Assembly: GCF_009733845.1 (NCBI RefSeq)
Contig: NZ_WNXZ01000008.1
Span: forward strand, 62,001 to 126,000
Source: Pseudactinotalea terrae
GTDB lineage: Bacteria > Actinomycetota > Actinomycetes > Actinomycetales > Beutenbergiaceae
Reading direction: 5' to 3'
Length of the DNA: 64,000 nt
Shown here piece after piece: positions 17,374 through 26,591 of this stretch. The position numbers and the translations under genes are program-made. A model generated the notes under the pieces. It was given only the letters and a program-made list of their open reading frames with translations, was not told the origin of the DNA and ran no database searches. The number at the start of each line of letters is the position of its first letter. Position 1 is the first letter of the stretch.

Positions 17374-18978
17374 GTGGGCATCGTGGGCAGTGCGTTGGAC
17401 CGGGTTCTCCGCCTTCGTGCTGCGCGGTCGGCCGGTCGCGCCGCCTGGCGGGTGCACCTGCTGGTGCCGACCCGCGCGGACGTGCTGGTCGATTCCAGCC
17501 GCCAGGTCGCCCAGCTCTACGCCGACCGCGGCCACCACGAGGACGCGGCTGCGGTGCTCCGCTCGGCCGAGGCGCAGGCGAAGGGCGCCGAGGCGCGCAT
17601 CGAGCTCGCCACCGCGCGGGCGCTCGCGGAGCTCGAGGCCGGCGTGGTCCCGGAGGACCTGGACCGCGTCGTCGAGGACGCGCTGACCGAGGCGGACCGC
17701 TATCTCGACGGCGGTGAGGTGGGCCCGAGCGCCGCTCGGCTCGCCGGTGCGCTCGCCGTCTGCTACCACCCGGCCCGGCACTTCGGCACCGCGCCCTCCC
17801 CGTTGCTCTCCGACCACCGCACCTTCTTCGAGCCGTTCGAGCGGTCCTCGGCCTTCGAAGCGCTGCTCGAGGACCCGCGGCCGCGCCCCCGGCCCCACCG
17901 TGAGGCCCGCACCGAGCGGCTGCTCGTGCTCGGCTACGACAACCGCCACTTCATCGAGCCGCTGGCCGCCGAGCTCCGGGCCGCAGGGGTCGAGGTCCGC
18001 GTGCTGGATCTCGCTGCCGACGCCGGCGTGCGGCCGCTGCTGTCGCTGCGGGCGCTTGTCGAGGCCCGGCTGCGGTACGGGCTCGACGGGACCCGGCCAC
18101 CGCTGCCGGAGCACCTCGCCGAGGACGTGGCATGGGCCGAGGTCATCTTCGTCGAGTGGGGGCACCGCGCCCAGGTCTGGGCCTCGCTGGTGCGGGGCAT
18201 CGAGGCGCCGATGGTGACCCGGTTGCACCGGTACGAGGTGGCCACCCCGATGCCGCTGCTGACCGTGTGGAGCTCGGTGGAACGGGCCGTGTTCGTGGCC
18301 CCGACCATCCGCGCCGTGGTGGAGGCGACCGCACCGGCGATCACGCGGGCAGGCACTGAGGTGCACGTGGTGCCCAACCGGCTCGAGCTCGCGCGGTGCG
18401 AGCGCGAGAAGCTGCCCGGGGCCGAGTACACGCTCGCGCTGGTCGGGTGGAACAAAGCGGTCAAGGACCCGGCCTGGGCCCTCGACGTGCTCGCGGCGCT
18501 GCGCGTCACCGACGACAGGTGGCGGCTGCTGCTGGTCGGTGAGCAGAAGCCTGCTGACAGCCTCGAGGAGAGCTTCGAGTACCACGAGGACCTCACGCGC
18601 CGGATCGTGAAGCTGCGGGACGCCGTCGAGGTCACGGGGTTCACCGACGATGTGCCGGCGCTGCTGCAGCAGGTCGGGGTGATCCTGTCGACCAGCCGGT
18701 TCGAGGGCACCCACGAGGCCCTGCTCGAGGGCGTGGCGAGCGGTGCGCTGCCGGTGGTGCGGAACTGGCCTGCGCTGCGCTCGTGGGGCGGGCCGGCCTC
18801 GTTCTACCCGCCGGAGTGGGTGGTCGACAGCCCGCAGGCCGCCGCCGCCCGGATCCTGGCCGCCAAGCCGAGCCCGCCGACGAGCTCGGCGGCCCGGTCG
18901 GCGCAGCGGTGGGTGCTGGAGACGATGGACTGGGACGTGGTCCGGCCGACCTTCGACGCCGTGCTCCTCGACCCGTGA
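17374..18978 (+). CDS. Glycosyltransferase (family 4-like, GT-B)
   Basis: 534 aa from GTG 17374. The first 170 residues are an Ala/Glu-rich helical region with tetratricopeptide-like character (AAAVLRSAEAQAKGAEARIELATARALAELEAG, landmark only). The rest is a GT-B glycosyltransferase: an N-terminal Rossmann-like domain (RLLVLGYDNRHFIEPLAAELRAAGVEVRVLDL), then LALVGWNKAVKDPAWALDVLAALR, and the C-terminal donor-binding block ILSTSRFEGTHEALLEGVASGALPVV with its acidic residues. The enzyme is probably cytoplasmic and builds a glycan or glycolipid; donor and acceptor are unknown. The stop overlaps the GTG of the threonine aldolase gene (GTGA). Confidence 0.85.
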   Translation: MGIVGSALDRVLRLRAARSAGRAAWRVHLLVPTRADVLVDSSRQVAQLYADRGHHEDAAAVLRSAEAQAKGAEARIELATARALAELEAGVVPEDLDRVVEDALTEADRYLDGGEVGPSAARLAGALAVCYHPARHFGTAPSPLLSDHRTFFEPFERSSAFEALLEDPRPRPRPHREARTERLLVLGYDNRHFIEPLAAELRAAGVEVRVLDLAADAGVRPLLSLRALVEARLRYGLDGTRPPLPEHLAEDVAWAEVIFVEWGHRAQVWASLVRGIEAPMVTRLHRYEVATPMPLLTVWSSVERAVFVAPTIRAVVEATAPAITRAGTEVHVVPNRLELARCEREKLPGAEYTLALVGWNKAVKDPAWALDVLAALRVTDDRWRLLLVGEQKPADSLEESFEYHEDLTRRIVKLRDAVEVTGFTDDVPALLQQVGVILSTSRFEGTHEALLEGVASGALPVVRNWPALRSWGGPASFYPPEWVVDSPQAAAARILAAKPSPPTSSAARSAQRWVLETMDWDVVRPTFDAVLLDP

Positions 18979-20036
18979 GCGTCGACCTCCGCAGCGACAA
19001 CACCGCTGGGGCCGCGCCGTACGTGCTGGAGGCGCTCGCGGCGGCCGGCACCGGTACGGCAGCCTCGTACGGCGACGACGAGATCACCGCGCGGCTGCAG
19101 CAGCGGGTGAGCGAGGTCTTCGAGCGCGAGGCGTTCGTGTTCCCGGTCGTGTCCGGGACCGCCGCGAACGCGCTCGGGATCTCGGCGCTGTGCCCGCCGT
19201 GGGGAGCGGTCGTGTGCCACGAGGGTGCGCACATCCTCGTCAACGAGGCGGCGGCGACCTCGATGTTCAGCGGCGGCGCCGCCCTGCTCGGGCTGGCAGG
19301 TGTCGGGTCACGGCTCACGCCGGAGGCGCTGACGGCGTGCTTCGAGCGCACCGGCTGGGACGACCCGCACCACTCGCAGCCGGCCGTGCTGAGCGTGACC
19401 CAGGCGACCGAGATGGGCGAGGTGTACGAGCCGGAGCAGATCGGCGCGCTGGCAACGCTGGCCGCCGCGCGTGGGCTACGCGTCCATCTCGACGGCGCCC
19501 GGCTGGCCAACGCCCTCGCGGCGCTCGGGTGCGTGCCCGCCGACCTGACCTGGCGTGCCGGTGTCGAGATGGTCAGCCTCGGCGCCACCAAGAACGGCAC
19601 CATGACCGCCGACGCGATCGTGGTGTTCGACCCCGCGGTCGCCCAGGAGCTGCGGTTTCGGCTCAAGCGTGCCGGGCACGTGGCCTCGAAGGGCCGGTTC
19701 CAGTCCGCGCAGCTCGACGCCTATCTGACCGAGGACCGCTGGCTCCGCTCCGCGAGCCGCGCGAACGCGGCCATGGCCCGGCTGCTGGCCGGGCTCGCCG
19801 AGCTCGGGTATCACCCCGTGGTGCCGGCGCGTGCGAACCTCGCCTTCGTCGCCGTCCCTGACGAGGTCTCCGCCCGCTGGGCGCAGGCGGGCGTGCAGTT
19901 CTACGTGATCGAGCCCGGCGTCGTCCGCCTCGTCACCAGCTGGGCCACCACCGACGCCGACATCACCACCGCCCTCCACCACTTCGAGACGCCCAGCTCA
20001 GGCCGCTCCCTCACTGAGTGCGCACATCGACGGTGA
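18975..20036 (+). CDS. Low-specificity L-threonine aldolase-like PLP enzyme
   Basis: 353 aa from GTG 18975, overlapping the previous stop; an earlier ATG in frame lies inside the glycosyltransferase gene. These PLP enzymes split L-threonine/allo-threonine into glycine and acetaldehyde. Conserved features are SVDLRSDNTAG at the N-terminus, ASYGDDEITARLQ, the glycine-rich cofactor contact VVSGTAANALG, LHLDGARLANAL-type sequence with the cofactor Asp, and SLGATKNGTM containing the Schiff-base Lys. The last seven codons and the stop lie inside a palindromic repeat (20014-20083), so the C-terminal tail is repeat-derived. Close relatives include beta-eliminating lyases, so the substrate is not certain. 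Confidence 0.9.
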   Translation: MSVDLRSDNTAGAAPYVLEALAAAGTGTAASYGDDEITARLQQRVSEVFEREAFVFPVVSGTAANALGISALCPPWGAVVCHEGAHILVNEAAATSMFSGGAALLGLAGVGSRLTPEALTACFERTGWDDPHHSQPAVLSVTQATEMGEVYEPEQIGALATLAAARGLRVHLDGARLANALAALGCVPADLTWRAGVEMVSLGATKNGTMTADAIVVFDPAVAQELRFRLKRAGHVASKGRFQSAQLDAYLTEDRWLRSASRANAAMARLLAGLAELGYHPVVPARANLAFVAVPDEVSARWAQAGVQFYVIEPGVVRLVTSWATTDADITTALHHFETPSSGRSLTECAHRR

Positions 20037-20083
20037 GAGCGCACGGTGCGCAGTGCGCACTCACCGTGCATGTGCGCTCTCAG
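20014..20083. repeat. 70-bp palindromic repeat overlapping a gene end
   Basis: Arms 20014-20044 and 20053-20083 pair over 31 nt with 4 mismatches around an 8-nt loop. The motif GTGCGCAC/GAGCGCAC recurs within the arms. The element sits between two convergent genes and supplies the stop codon (20034-20036) of the threonine aldolase gene. It may act as a bidirectional terminator or be a REP-like mobile repeat; no U-tract follows, so a classical terminator is not proven. Confidence 0.75.
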
Positions 20084-20108
20084 CGTGCGCTGCGCCTCGG
20101 CACCGCCG

Positions 20109-21437
20109 CTACGCCGAGGCGACGGCGGCGTTGACCTCCTCGATCGTGCCCGCTGCGGCGTCGGCAGCGGTCATGTTCCCGAAGCGGACCTCGGTGAGGT
20201 AGCGCGTGAACACGTCCTGCGCGGTGCTGGAGCCGGTCGGCTGCACCGCTGGGGTCGAGCTGATCTCGGTGAGCACCTCGGCGATGAAGTCGGCGACGTA
20301 GACGTCGGTCTCGGTGAGCTTGTCCTGCATCGTTGCCACCATGTCGGGGTTCGACGGGACGCCACGGTTGAGCAGCTGGATCGCGTTCGCGCTCTCGTCG
20401 TTGACGAGGAAGTCCACGAGGGCGGCAGCGGCTTCCGGCGCCTCCGAGCGTGCGGAGATCGACCAGAACATCGACGCCTTGCCGAACAGCCCGTTCTCGG
20501 TCGCCTCGCCCGCCAGCGACGGCGGCCGCAGCATCACGACGTCCTCCACACCGCTGGCCTCACGGTAGTTGCCGAGCTGGTTGGTCCACGCCCAGCTCAT
20601 CGCCGTCCGGCCGGTCGCGAACGCCTGCTGCTCGAGCGAGAGCGTGCTGTCCTCCTGCGAGGCCGAGGCGCCGAGCGTGCCACCCGAGGTCTGCAGGTCG
20701 AGGAGCCACTGGAACCACTGGGCCAGCACGTCGGCGCTGACCGCCATGCCCTCGTCGTTCCAGAGGTCCTCACCGTTCTGCCTTGCCCAGATCGTCAGGT
20801 CGGCGTAGGAGCCACCGTTGGTGAGGCCGACGACGTCCGGCAGCGCCTCGGGGAACGCCGCCGCAAGCTCGGCGGCGTCGTCCCAGGTCCACGTCTTGTC
20901 ATCAGGGATCTCCAGGCCGGCGGACTCGAACAGCTGCGGGTTCGCCAGCACCACCCAGGCGTTCTGCCCGGTCGAGAGGGCGTAGAGCGTGCCGTCGAGG
21001 CGGCCGGAGTCGAGATCCGCGGCGGCCACGTTGGAGAGGTCGATCGGCAGCTGCTCGAGATCGGCGAGGACACCACGGCCGCCGTACTCGGCGAGATACT
21101 TGCCGTCCATGTTGATGACGTCCGGCTCGTCGTTCGCGGCGACCTGCGTGGCCAGCCGATCCCAGTACCCGCTCCACTCGGCGGGCTCGGAAGCGACGCC
21201 GATCTCGGTGTTCGCCGCCATGAAGAGGTCGACCATCTCCTGGGTGAACTCCTGGTAGAAGGTCGGGCCCCACCAGGTGAAGCGGATGGCCGCGGCCGAG
21301 CCGCCGCTGGTACCGCCGCTGGTGGAGCCGCCAGCGCCGGTACCGGTTCCACCGCGCCCGCAGGCTGCGAGGCCACCGGTGATTCCGAGCGCTCCGGCCA
21401 CGGTGAGGAGCGTGCGTCGAGTGATTTGCGGGTTCAT
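20109..21437 (-). CDS. ABC transporter sugar-binding lipoprotein (paralog 1)
   Basis: 442 aa. An extracellular solute-binding protein of the family 1 (sugar) type. The N-terminus has a twin-arginine-like start (TRRTLLTVAGALG) and a lipobox LAAC with Cys26 followed by a Gly/Ser/Thr linker, so it is an exported, lipid-anchored receptor. The mature part has FTWWGPTFYQEF, INMDGKYLAEYGGRGVLADLEQL and the Trp-rich hinge stretch TWTWDDAAELAAAFPEAL. It is closely similar along its length to the next gene (21531-22868), showing tandem duplication. No permease or ATPase genes are adjacent. A LacI-type operator-like site lies upstream. Ligand unknown; probably an oligosaccharide. Confidence 0.92.
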   Translation of the reverse strand: MNPQITRRTLLTVAGALGITGGLAACGRGGTGTGAGGSTSGGTSGGSAAAIRFTWWGPTFYQEFTQEMVDLFMAANTEIGVASEPAEWSGYWDRLATQVAANDEPDVINMDGKYLAEYGGRGVLADLEQLPIDLSNVAAADLDSGRLDGTLYALSTGQNAWVVLANPQLFESAGLEIPDDKTWTWDDAAELAAAFPEALPDVVGLTNGGSYADLTIWARQNGEDLWNDEGMAVSADVLAQWFQWLLDLQTSGGTLGASASQEDSTLSLEQQAFATGRTAMSWAWTNQLGNYREASGVEDVVMLRPPSLAGEATENGLFGKASMFWSISARSEAPEAAAALVDFLVNDESANAIQLLNRGVPSNPDMVATMQDKLTETDVYVADFIAEVLTEISSTPAVQPTGSSTAQDVFTRYLTEVRFGNMTAADAAAGTIEEVNAAVASA

Positions 21438-21505
21438 GATGGTTCCTTATCGGCGGCGGTGACGACTGAGGTCTGGCCTCAAGATACCGCCAGCCGCCGC
21501 CGAAT

Positions 21506-21517
21506 GGAACCGCTTAC
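21506..21517 (-). promoter_or_regulatory. LacI-type operator-like site upstream of SBP paralog 1
   Basis: Read on the minus strand this is GTAAGCGGTTCC, an imperfect version of the perfect site GTAAGCGCTTAC found at 35426-35437. It lies about 70 bp before the start of the sugar-binding protein gene, where a repressor would be expected to bind. Confidence 0.5.
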
Positions 21518-21530
21518 ACGAGACCGTTCG

Positions 21531-22868
21531 TCAGGACGCCGTGGCGACGCCTGCGTTCACCTCGTCGATCGCGGCTGACGCCGCCGCGGCCGGGGTGAGG
21601 CTCCCGAACCGGACCTCGGACAGGTACCGGGTGAACACGTCCGCTGCGGAGCTGGCGCCCATCGGCTGGACCGCGGGAGCCGACTCGATCTCCTGCAGCA
21701 CCTCGCCCATGAAGTCGACGACGTACGCGTCGGTCTCCGTGAGGTCGGCCTCCAGGCGCGCGACGACCTCGGGGTTCGAGGGGACGCCGCGATCGAGCAT
21801 CTGCAGCACGTTCGCGCCCGGGTCGTTGACGAGGAAGTCCACGAGCTTCGCCGCGCTCTCCTGCACGTCCGACCGTGACGAGATCGCCCAGAACATCGAC
21901 GCCTTGCCGAACAGCCCGTTCTCCGCGGCGCTCCCCGCAAGCGACGGCGGCCGCAGCATCACGACGTCATCCTGGCCGGAGGCGTCGCGGATGCTCCCGA
22001 GCTGGTTGGTCCAGGCCCACATCATGCCGACCTTGCCGACGCTGAACGCCTGCTGCTCGAGCGAGAGCGTGCCCTCCTCCTCCATCGCGGTGGCGCCGAG
22101 GCCGGCGCCGGAGGTCTGCAGGTCGAGGTAGAGCTGGAACCAGGACTCGAGGGTCTCCGGGCCCATCGCCACGCCGTCGGCACTCCACAGGTCCTCGCCG
22201 TGCTGGCGCGCCCAGATGGTCATGTCCGCGTACGAGCCGTTGCCGGCGACCCCGACGGCGTCGGCGTCCGAGTCGGTGATCGCCTGCGCCAGAGCCTTGA
22301 AGTCGTCCCACGTCCAGGTCTTGTCGTCGGGCATCTCCACGCCCGCGGCCTCGAGCACGGTGGGGCTCGCCATGATGACCCAGGCGTTCTGACCGGTGGA
22401 GAGCGCGTAGAGGGTGCCGTCGAGCCGCCCCGAGTCCAGGTCGCTCGGGGCGATGGCGGACAGGTCGATCGGCAGCTGCTCCAGGTCGGCGAGCACGCCG
22501 CGGCCGGCGTACTCGGCGACGTACTTGCCGTCCATGTTGATCACGTCGGGCTCGTCGCTCGCGGCCACCTGGGTGGCCAGCCGGTCCCAGTACCCGCTCC
22601 ACTCACCGGGCTCCTGCTCGACCGTGATCTCGGGGTTGGCCGCCATGAAGGCCGCCACGGCCTCGCCCGTGTACTCGAAGCGGAACTCCGATCCCCAGAA
22701 GGTGATCCGAACGGTGTCCGCGGAGCCGCTGCCGCCGCCCGCGCCCCCACCTGTCGTCGGTTCGTCGGCGCCTCCGCCACCTCCCCGGCTGCAGGAGGCC
22801 AGGAAGCCCGTCAGTGCGAGCCCGCCTCCGATCGTCAGGAGGGTGCGGCGATTCATGGTGCTGTTCAT
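21531..22868 (-). CDS. ABC transporter sugar-binding lipoprotein (paralog 2)
   Basis: 445 aa from ATG 22868; an earlier ATG in frame has no ribosome site, whereas AGGAAA precedes this one. It has an MNRRTLLTIGGG twin-arginine-like start and a lipobox LASC with Cys26, then a Gly/Ser linker. The mature part has ITFWGSEFRFEYTGEAVAAFM, EWSGYWDRLATQVAASDEPDV and INMDGKYVAEYAGRGVLADLEQL. It is clearly paralogous to the gene at 20109-21437, with long identical blocks (for example SGRLDGTLYALSTGQNAWV and the DVVMLRPPSLAG block), so it binds a related sugar. No membrane components are adjacent; it may share a permease/ATPase encoded elsewhere. A LacI-type palindrome lies upstream. Confidence 0.92.
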   Translation of the reverse strand: MNSTMNRRTLLTIGGGLALTGFLASCSRGGGGGADEPTTGGGAGGGSGSADTVRITFWGSEFRFEYTGEAVAAFMAANPEITVEQEPGEWSGYWDRLATQVAASDEPDVINMDGKYVAEYAGRGVLADLEQLPIDLSAIAPSDLDSGRLDGTLYALSTGQNAWVIMASPTVLEAAGVEMPDDKTWTWDDFKALAQAITDSDADAVGVAGNGSYADMTIWARQHGEDLWSADGVAMGPETLESWFQLYLDLQTSGAGLGATAMEEEGTLSLEQQAFSVGKVGMMWAWTNQLGSIRDASGQDDVVMLRPPSLAGSAAENGLFGKASMFWAISSRSDVQESAAKLVDFLVNDPGANVLQMLDRGVPSNPEVVARLEADLTETDAYVVDFMGEVLQEIESAPAVQPMGASSAADVFTRYLSEVRFGSLTPAAAASAAIDEVNAGVATAS

Positions 22869-22963
22869 GAGGGGTTTCCTTCTCGACGGCGTCGGCGATC
22901 GGTGTTCCGCCCCGCGCCGGCATCGGCCCGGGGTCACGAAGATACCTGGAAAGACCGCGTCTG

Positions 22964-22975
22964 GAAACCGGTTAC
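22964..22975 (-). promoter_or_regulatory. LacI-type operator-like palindrome upstream of SBP paralog 2
   Basis: GAAACCGGTTAC contains the perfect 8-bp palindrome AACCGGTT at 22966-22973 and resembles the GTAAGC-type sites near the two other sugar-binding protein genes. It lies about 100 bp before the ATG of paralog 2, in the 122-bp gap after pgm. Confidence 0.5.
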
Positions 22976-22990
22976 TGGGTCACGGTTCCG

Positions 22991-24661
22991 TCATCGCAGC
23001 GCGTCGGCGACCACCTCCCGCGCTGCCTCCTGCACCTGCGCGAGGTGCTCGGGCGAGACGAACGACTCGGCGTAGATCTTGTAGACGTCCTCGGTTCCCG
23101 AGGGCCGCGCGGCGAACCATGCGTCGGCAGTCGTGACCTTGAGCCCGCCGATCTTGGCGCCGTTGCCGGGGGCCTCCACGAGGCGCTCGGAAATCGGTTG
23201 CCCGGCGAGCTCGGTCGCCGTCACGGCCTCCGGCGTCAACGACCCGAGCCTCGCTTTCTGCTCCCGGTCCGCGGGGGCGTCGACCCGTGCGTACCAGCTC
23301 TGCCCGTGCGCCAGCACCTGCTCCTCGTGCAGCTGGCTCGGGCTCCGCCCGGTGACGGCGACGATCTCGCTCGCGAGCAGCGCGAGGAGGATGCCGTCCT
23401 TGTCGGTCGTCCACACCGATCCGTCGGTGCGCAGGAAGGACGCACCCGCGCTCTCCTCACCGCCGAAGCCCACGCCGCCGTCGAGCAGCCCGGGCACGAA
23501 CCACTTGAACCCGACCGGGACCTCGAGGAGCGTCCGCCCCATCCCGGCGGCCACGCGGTCGATCAGCGCCGAGCTCACGAGCGTCTTGCCGACGCCGGCG
23601 CTCGCGGACCACTGCGGCCGGTGCGTGAACAGGTACTCGATCGCCACGGCGAGGTAGTGGTTGGGGTTCATCAGCCCCCCGTCGGGTGTGACGATCCCGT
23701 GCCGGTCGGCGTCGGCGTCGTTGCCGGTGGCCACGTCGTAGGGCGCCGCCCCGGCGCCGCCTTCCATGATGGTCCGCAGCGAGGCCATCGCGTTCGGGCT
23801 GGAGCAGTCCATCCGGATCTTGCCGTCGCCGTCGAGCGTCATGAACGACCACTGCGGGTCGACCTTCGGGTTGACCACGGTCAGGTCGAGCCCGTACCGC
23901 TCGCCGATCTCGCCCCAGTACTCGACCGCGGCGCCGCCGAGTGGGTCCGCTCCGATGCGCACACCGGCGTCGCGGATCGCGTCCATGTCGAGGACCGAGT
24001 CGAGATCGTCGACGTAGGTGAGCAGGTAGTCGTGCTTGTGGACGGTCTCGGCCCTCATGGCGTCGGTCGAGCGGGGCACGTCCGCCACGCCGGAGGCCAG
24101 CAGCTCGTTCGCACGCCTCGCGATCCAGCCGGTGGCGTCGGAGTCGGCGGGACCGCCGTGGGGCGGGTTGTACTTGAAGCCGCCGTCGCGGGGCGGGTTG
24201 TGCGACGGTGTGACCACGATCCCGTCGGCAAGGCCCGGTCCGTGCGTGCGGACGCCCTCGCTGCTGCCTGCGCCGTTGTGCCGCAGGATCGAGTGCGAGA
24301 CCGCGGGCGTGGGGGTGTATCCGTCGCGCGCGTCGACCCGCACGTCGATGCCCGCGGCCGCGAGCACCTCGAGCGCCGTCGTCGTGGCCGGGGCGGACAG
24401 GGCGTGCGTGTCGCGGCCGATGTAGAGCGGCCCGTCGGTGCCCTGTTTGCGGCGGTACTCCACGATCGCGGCCGTGATCGCGACGATGTGGTCCTCGTTG
24501 AAGGCTCCGTCGAGGGACGAGCCGCGGTGGCCGGAGGTGCCGAAGGTCACCTGCTGGTCCGGGTCCCCGATGTCGGGCGCGCGGTCGTAGTACGCGCTCA
24601 CCACCTCGTCGACGTCGATCAGGTCCTGTGGCTGGGCCGGCTGTCCTGCGCGCTCGTGCAT
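22991..24661 (-). CDS. pgm: Alpha-D-glucose phosphate-specific phosphoglucomutase
   Basis: 556 aa from ATG 24661 ([16 protein letters not shown]); a start 21 nt further upstream in the same frame is less typical of the family. It interconverts glucose-1-phosphate and glucose-6-phosphate, linking glycogen and nucleotide-sugar synthesis to glycolysis. Features in order: [10 protein letters not shown] near residue 40, the phosphoserine loop TPSHNPP with Ser153, the metal loop [10 protein letters not shown], the sugar loop [10 protein letters not shown], and the phosphate-binding [15 protein letters not shown] close to the C-terminus. Length matches the approximately 550-aa bacterial Pgm family. 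The gene lies upstream of the sugar-binding protein genes but is separated by a likely regulatory gap. Confidence 0.96.
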   Translation of the reverse strand: MHERAGQPAQPQDLIDVDEVVSAYYDRAPDIGDPDQQVTFGTSGHRGSSLDGAFNEDHIVAITAAIVEYRRKQGTDGPLYIGRDTHALSAPATTTALEVLAAAGIDVRVDARDGYTPTPAVSHSILRHNGAGSSEGVRTHGPGLADGIVVTPSHNPPRDGGFKYNPPHGGPADSDATGWIARRANELLASGVADVPRSTDAMRAETVHKHDYLLTYVDDLDSVLDMDAIRDAGVRIGADPLGGAAVEYWGEIGERYGLDLTVVNPKVDPQWSFMTLDGDGKIRMDCSSPNAMASLRTIMEGGAGAAPYDVATGNDADADRHGIVTPDGGLMNPNHYLAVAIEYLFTHRPQWSASAGVGKTLVSSALIDRVAAGMGRTLLEVPVGFKWFVPGLLDGGVGFGGEESAGASFLRTDGSVWTTDKDGILLALLASEIVAVTGRSPSQLHEEQVLAHGQSWYARVDAPADREQKARLGSLTPEAVTATELAGQPISERLVEAPGNGAKIGGLKVTTADAWFAARPSGTEDVYKIYAESFVSPEHLAQVQEAAREVVADALR

Positions 24662-24749
24662 GCAGCGATCTTCGCATCGCACCAGCGCGATTGGCGAGGG
24701 CCGGCTGGGTTAAGGTCGGGCGCGGCATCGAGGCAACCAAGGAGCGGGC

Positions 24750-25664
24750 ATGGCCAAGCGCAAGAAGACCACCGACCCGAAGGTCGCGGAGCGGCGCGCT
24801 GCCCGCAAGGCGGCGCAGCAGGCGCTGGCCAGCGGCGCGGCAGGGGAGGCAGTCGTCGCGCCGTCGAGGACGTTCCACGGGCTCCCGAGCGAGCCCGACT
24901 GGGTGGCCATGCGCGAGGTCGTCCCGGCCGCGAGCGCGACCGCGCGGACGACGGCGGAGCACGGCGCCGTCGACGTCCTCGTCGTCACCCTCCTGCCGCG
25001 GCTCTGGCCCGCGATGAAGCGGTCCGACGGCGTGGTGCTGGTCGCGCTGCAGACGGCCAGCTCCTCGGAGGATCCCTCGCGCGACGTCGCGGCGGCGCTG
25101 CTGCAGGTTCTCGACGCCGAGCCCGGCAGCGCGCTCGAGCACATCGACCTGCCGGAGTCCGGCCCGCGCCTGCAGGACGTGCTCGATCTCGACGTGCCGT
25201 TCGAGGTCACGGTGCACGACACCTTCGCCTACACGGTCCCCGAGGACGGCAGCGCTCCCGATGAGGCCGCCGCCGCCCTCGAGGAGGCTGCCGGTGGCAT
25301 CGTGCCCACGGTGCGGCTGACCGGCGTCGACGCCGCGTACTGGTGCCGCATGGGTGAGCGCGAGTTCCTGCGCTGGGCGCGTCCGGAGGATCCGGAGCAG
25401 CTGCTCGACGCGCTGGCTCGGCTGCACGCCGATCGCGCCTCGGCGCTCGACGACGGTTCGCGATTCGTGGGGGCCTTCCGTTCGTGCGGGATCCTCGTGC
25501 CCGTGTGGGAGCTCGCTGACGGCACCGAGGCCGCGGACATCGAGGGCCCGGTGGCCGCCTTCGCGCCGAAGCTGGACGAGGCGATCGCCTCGACCGAGCC
25601 GCTGACGCCCGAGCAGCGACGCGCACGCGCCGGACTCGTCTCACGACAGGTCAGTCTTCGCTGA
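24750..25664 (+). CDS. DUF5926 family protein
   Basis: 304 aa from ATG 24750 with AAGGAG 7 nt upstream. It starts with a very basic segment (MAKRKKTTDPKVAERRAARKAAQQAL), then PDWVAMREVVPAASATARTT, which I recognise as the actinobacterial DUF5926 pattern. No catalytic motif, signal peptide or membrane segment is visible; the basic N-terminus could bind nucleic acid or ribosomes, but this is speculation. A TAAGGT -10 element lies about 35 nt upstream of the ATG. It is divergent from pgm and followed after 30 bp by the GT2 gene. Confidence 0.8.
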   Translation: MAKRKKTTDPKVAERRAARKAAQQALASGAAGEAVVAPSRTFHGLPSEPDWVAMREVVPAASATARTTAEHGAVDVLVVTLLPRLWPAMKRSDGVVLVALQTASSSEDPSRDVAAALLQVLDAEPGSALEHIDLPESGPRLQDVLDLDVPFEVTVHDTFAYTVPEDGSAPDEAAAALEEAAGGIVPTVRLTGVDAAYWCRMGEREFLRWARPEDPEQLLDALARLHADRASALDDGSRFVGAFRSCGILVPVWELADGTEAADIEGPVAAFAPKLDEAIASTEPLTPEQRRARAGLVSRQVSLR

Positions 25665-25682
25665 CCACCTGCCCCATGACAC

Positions 25683-25688
25683 TAGGGT
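25683..25688 (+). promoter_or_regulatory. -10 element (TAGGGT), predicted leaderless start of GT2 gene
   Basis: TAGGGT is followed by 6 nt and GTG 25695, with no ribosome site. This lets the GT2 gene be transcribed independently of the DUF5926 gene upstream. Confidence 0.55.
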
Positions 25689-25694
25689 GGAACC

Positions 25695-26591
25695 GTGGAG
25701 GGGCCAGACGGGCACAGAGCTGAGGAGACCGCAGCCCAACCGCTGACGGTCATCCGCCGGCGCCGTCCTGAGGGCGGTGCCGCCGGGCGGCCGCCGGTCG
25801 ATCAGCGGGTCGCCGCGGTCATCCCTGCCAAGGACGAGAGCGAGCGGATCGCCGACACGGTCCGCGCCGCACGAGCCATCCCTCACGTGGACCTCGTGCT
25901 GGTCGTCGACGACGGCAGCGAGGACGACACCGGCGCCAAGGCGCGGGCCGCCGGCGCCGTCGTCGTGCGGCACGCCATCAACCGCGGCAAGGCCTCGGCG
26001 ATGGAGACAGGCGCCGCCGTCGTCGCGATGCGCGACGAGGAGGAGGGCCTGCCTCGCATGCTGCTGTTCCTTGACGCCGACCTCGGCCTGACCGCTGTCA
26101 ACGCTGCGCCGCTGGTGCCCCCGGTGTGGGCGGAGCGTGCGGACATGTCGATCGCGACGCTCCCGAAGCAGGCGGGAGCAGGTGGGCGCGGCATCGTGAC
26201 CGGATTCGCCCGCCGCTCGATCCAGCGGTTCACCGGCTGGGCGCCCGCGCAGCCGCTCTCCGGCCAGCGCTGCCTGAGCAGGGCGGCCTTCGAGGCGGCC
26301 CTGCCGCTCGCGCGCGGGTGGGGTGTCGAGACCGCGATGACGATCGACGTGCTGCTCAAGGGGTTCGCCGTGGTCGAGGTCCCCTGCGACCTGCGACACC
26401 GCCCCTCCGGCAACGACCTGGCGGGGCAGCTGCACCGCGCGGCACAGCTGCGCGACGTGATGGCCGCCGTGGCCGCCCGCCGGTTGCGCCGGTACCCGGA
26501 CCTGCCGGTGGTCATGGACGAGCCGGACGTCCCCGAGGGCGACGATCCCGAGGCGCTCGACGACGAGGGCGAGTCCTACCGCGGGGCCTGA
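25695..26591 (+). CDS. Glycosyltransferase family 2 protein
   Basis: 298 aa from GTG 25695. GT-A type transferase: VAAVIPAKDESERIADTVRAA, the nucleotide-binding VLVVDDGSEDDTGAKARAAGA, and the metal-binding LLFLDADLGL (DxD-type). The later GWGVETAMTIDVLLKGFAVVEVPC helix carries the ED-like catalytic region. This arrangement resembles glucosyl-3-phosphoglycerate synthase and polyprenyl-phosphate glycosyltransferases; the exact product is not clear. No membrane segments. The 3' end overlaps the convergent membrane protein gene by 16 bp. Confidence 0.9.
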   Translation: MEGPDGHRAEETAAQPLTVIRRRRPEGGAAGRPPVDQRVAAVIPAKDESERIADTVRAARAIPHVDLVLVVDDGSEDDTGAKARAAGAVVVRHAINRGKASAMETGAAVVAMRDEEEGLPRMLLFLDADLGLTAVNAAPLVPPVWAERADMSIATLPKQAGAGGRGIVTGFARRSIQRFTGWAPAQPLSGQRCLSRAAFEAALPLARGWGVETAMTIDVLLKGFAVVEVPCDLRHRPSGNDLAGQLHRAAQLRDVMAAVAARRLRRYPDLPVVMDEPDVPEGDDPEALDDEGESYRGA

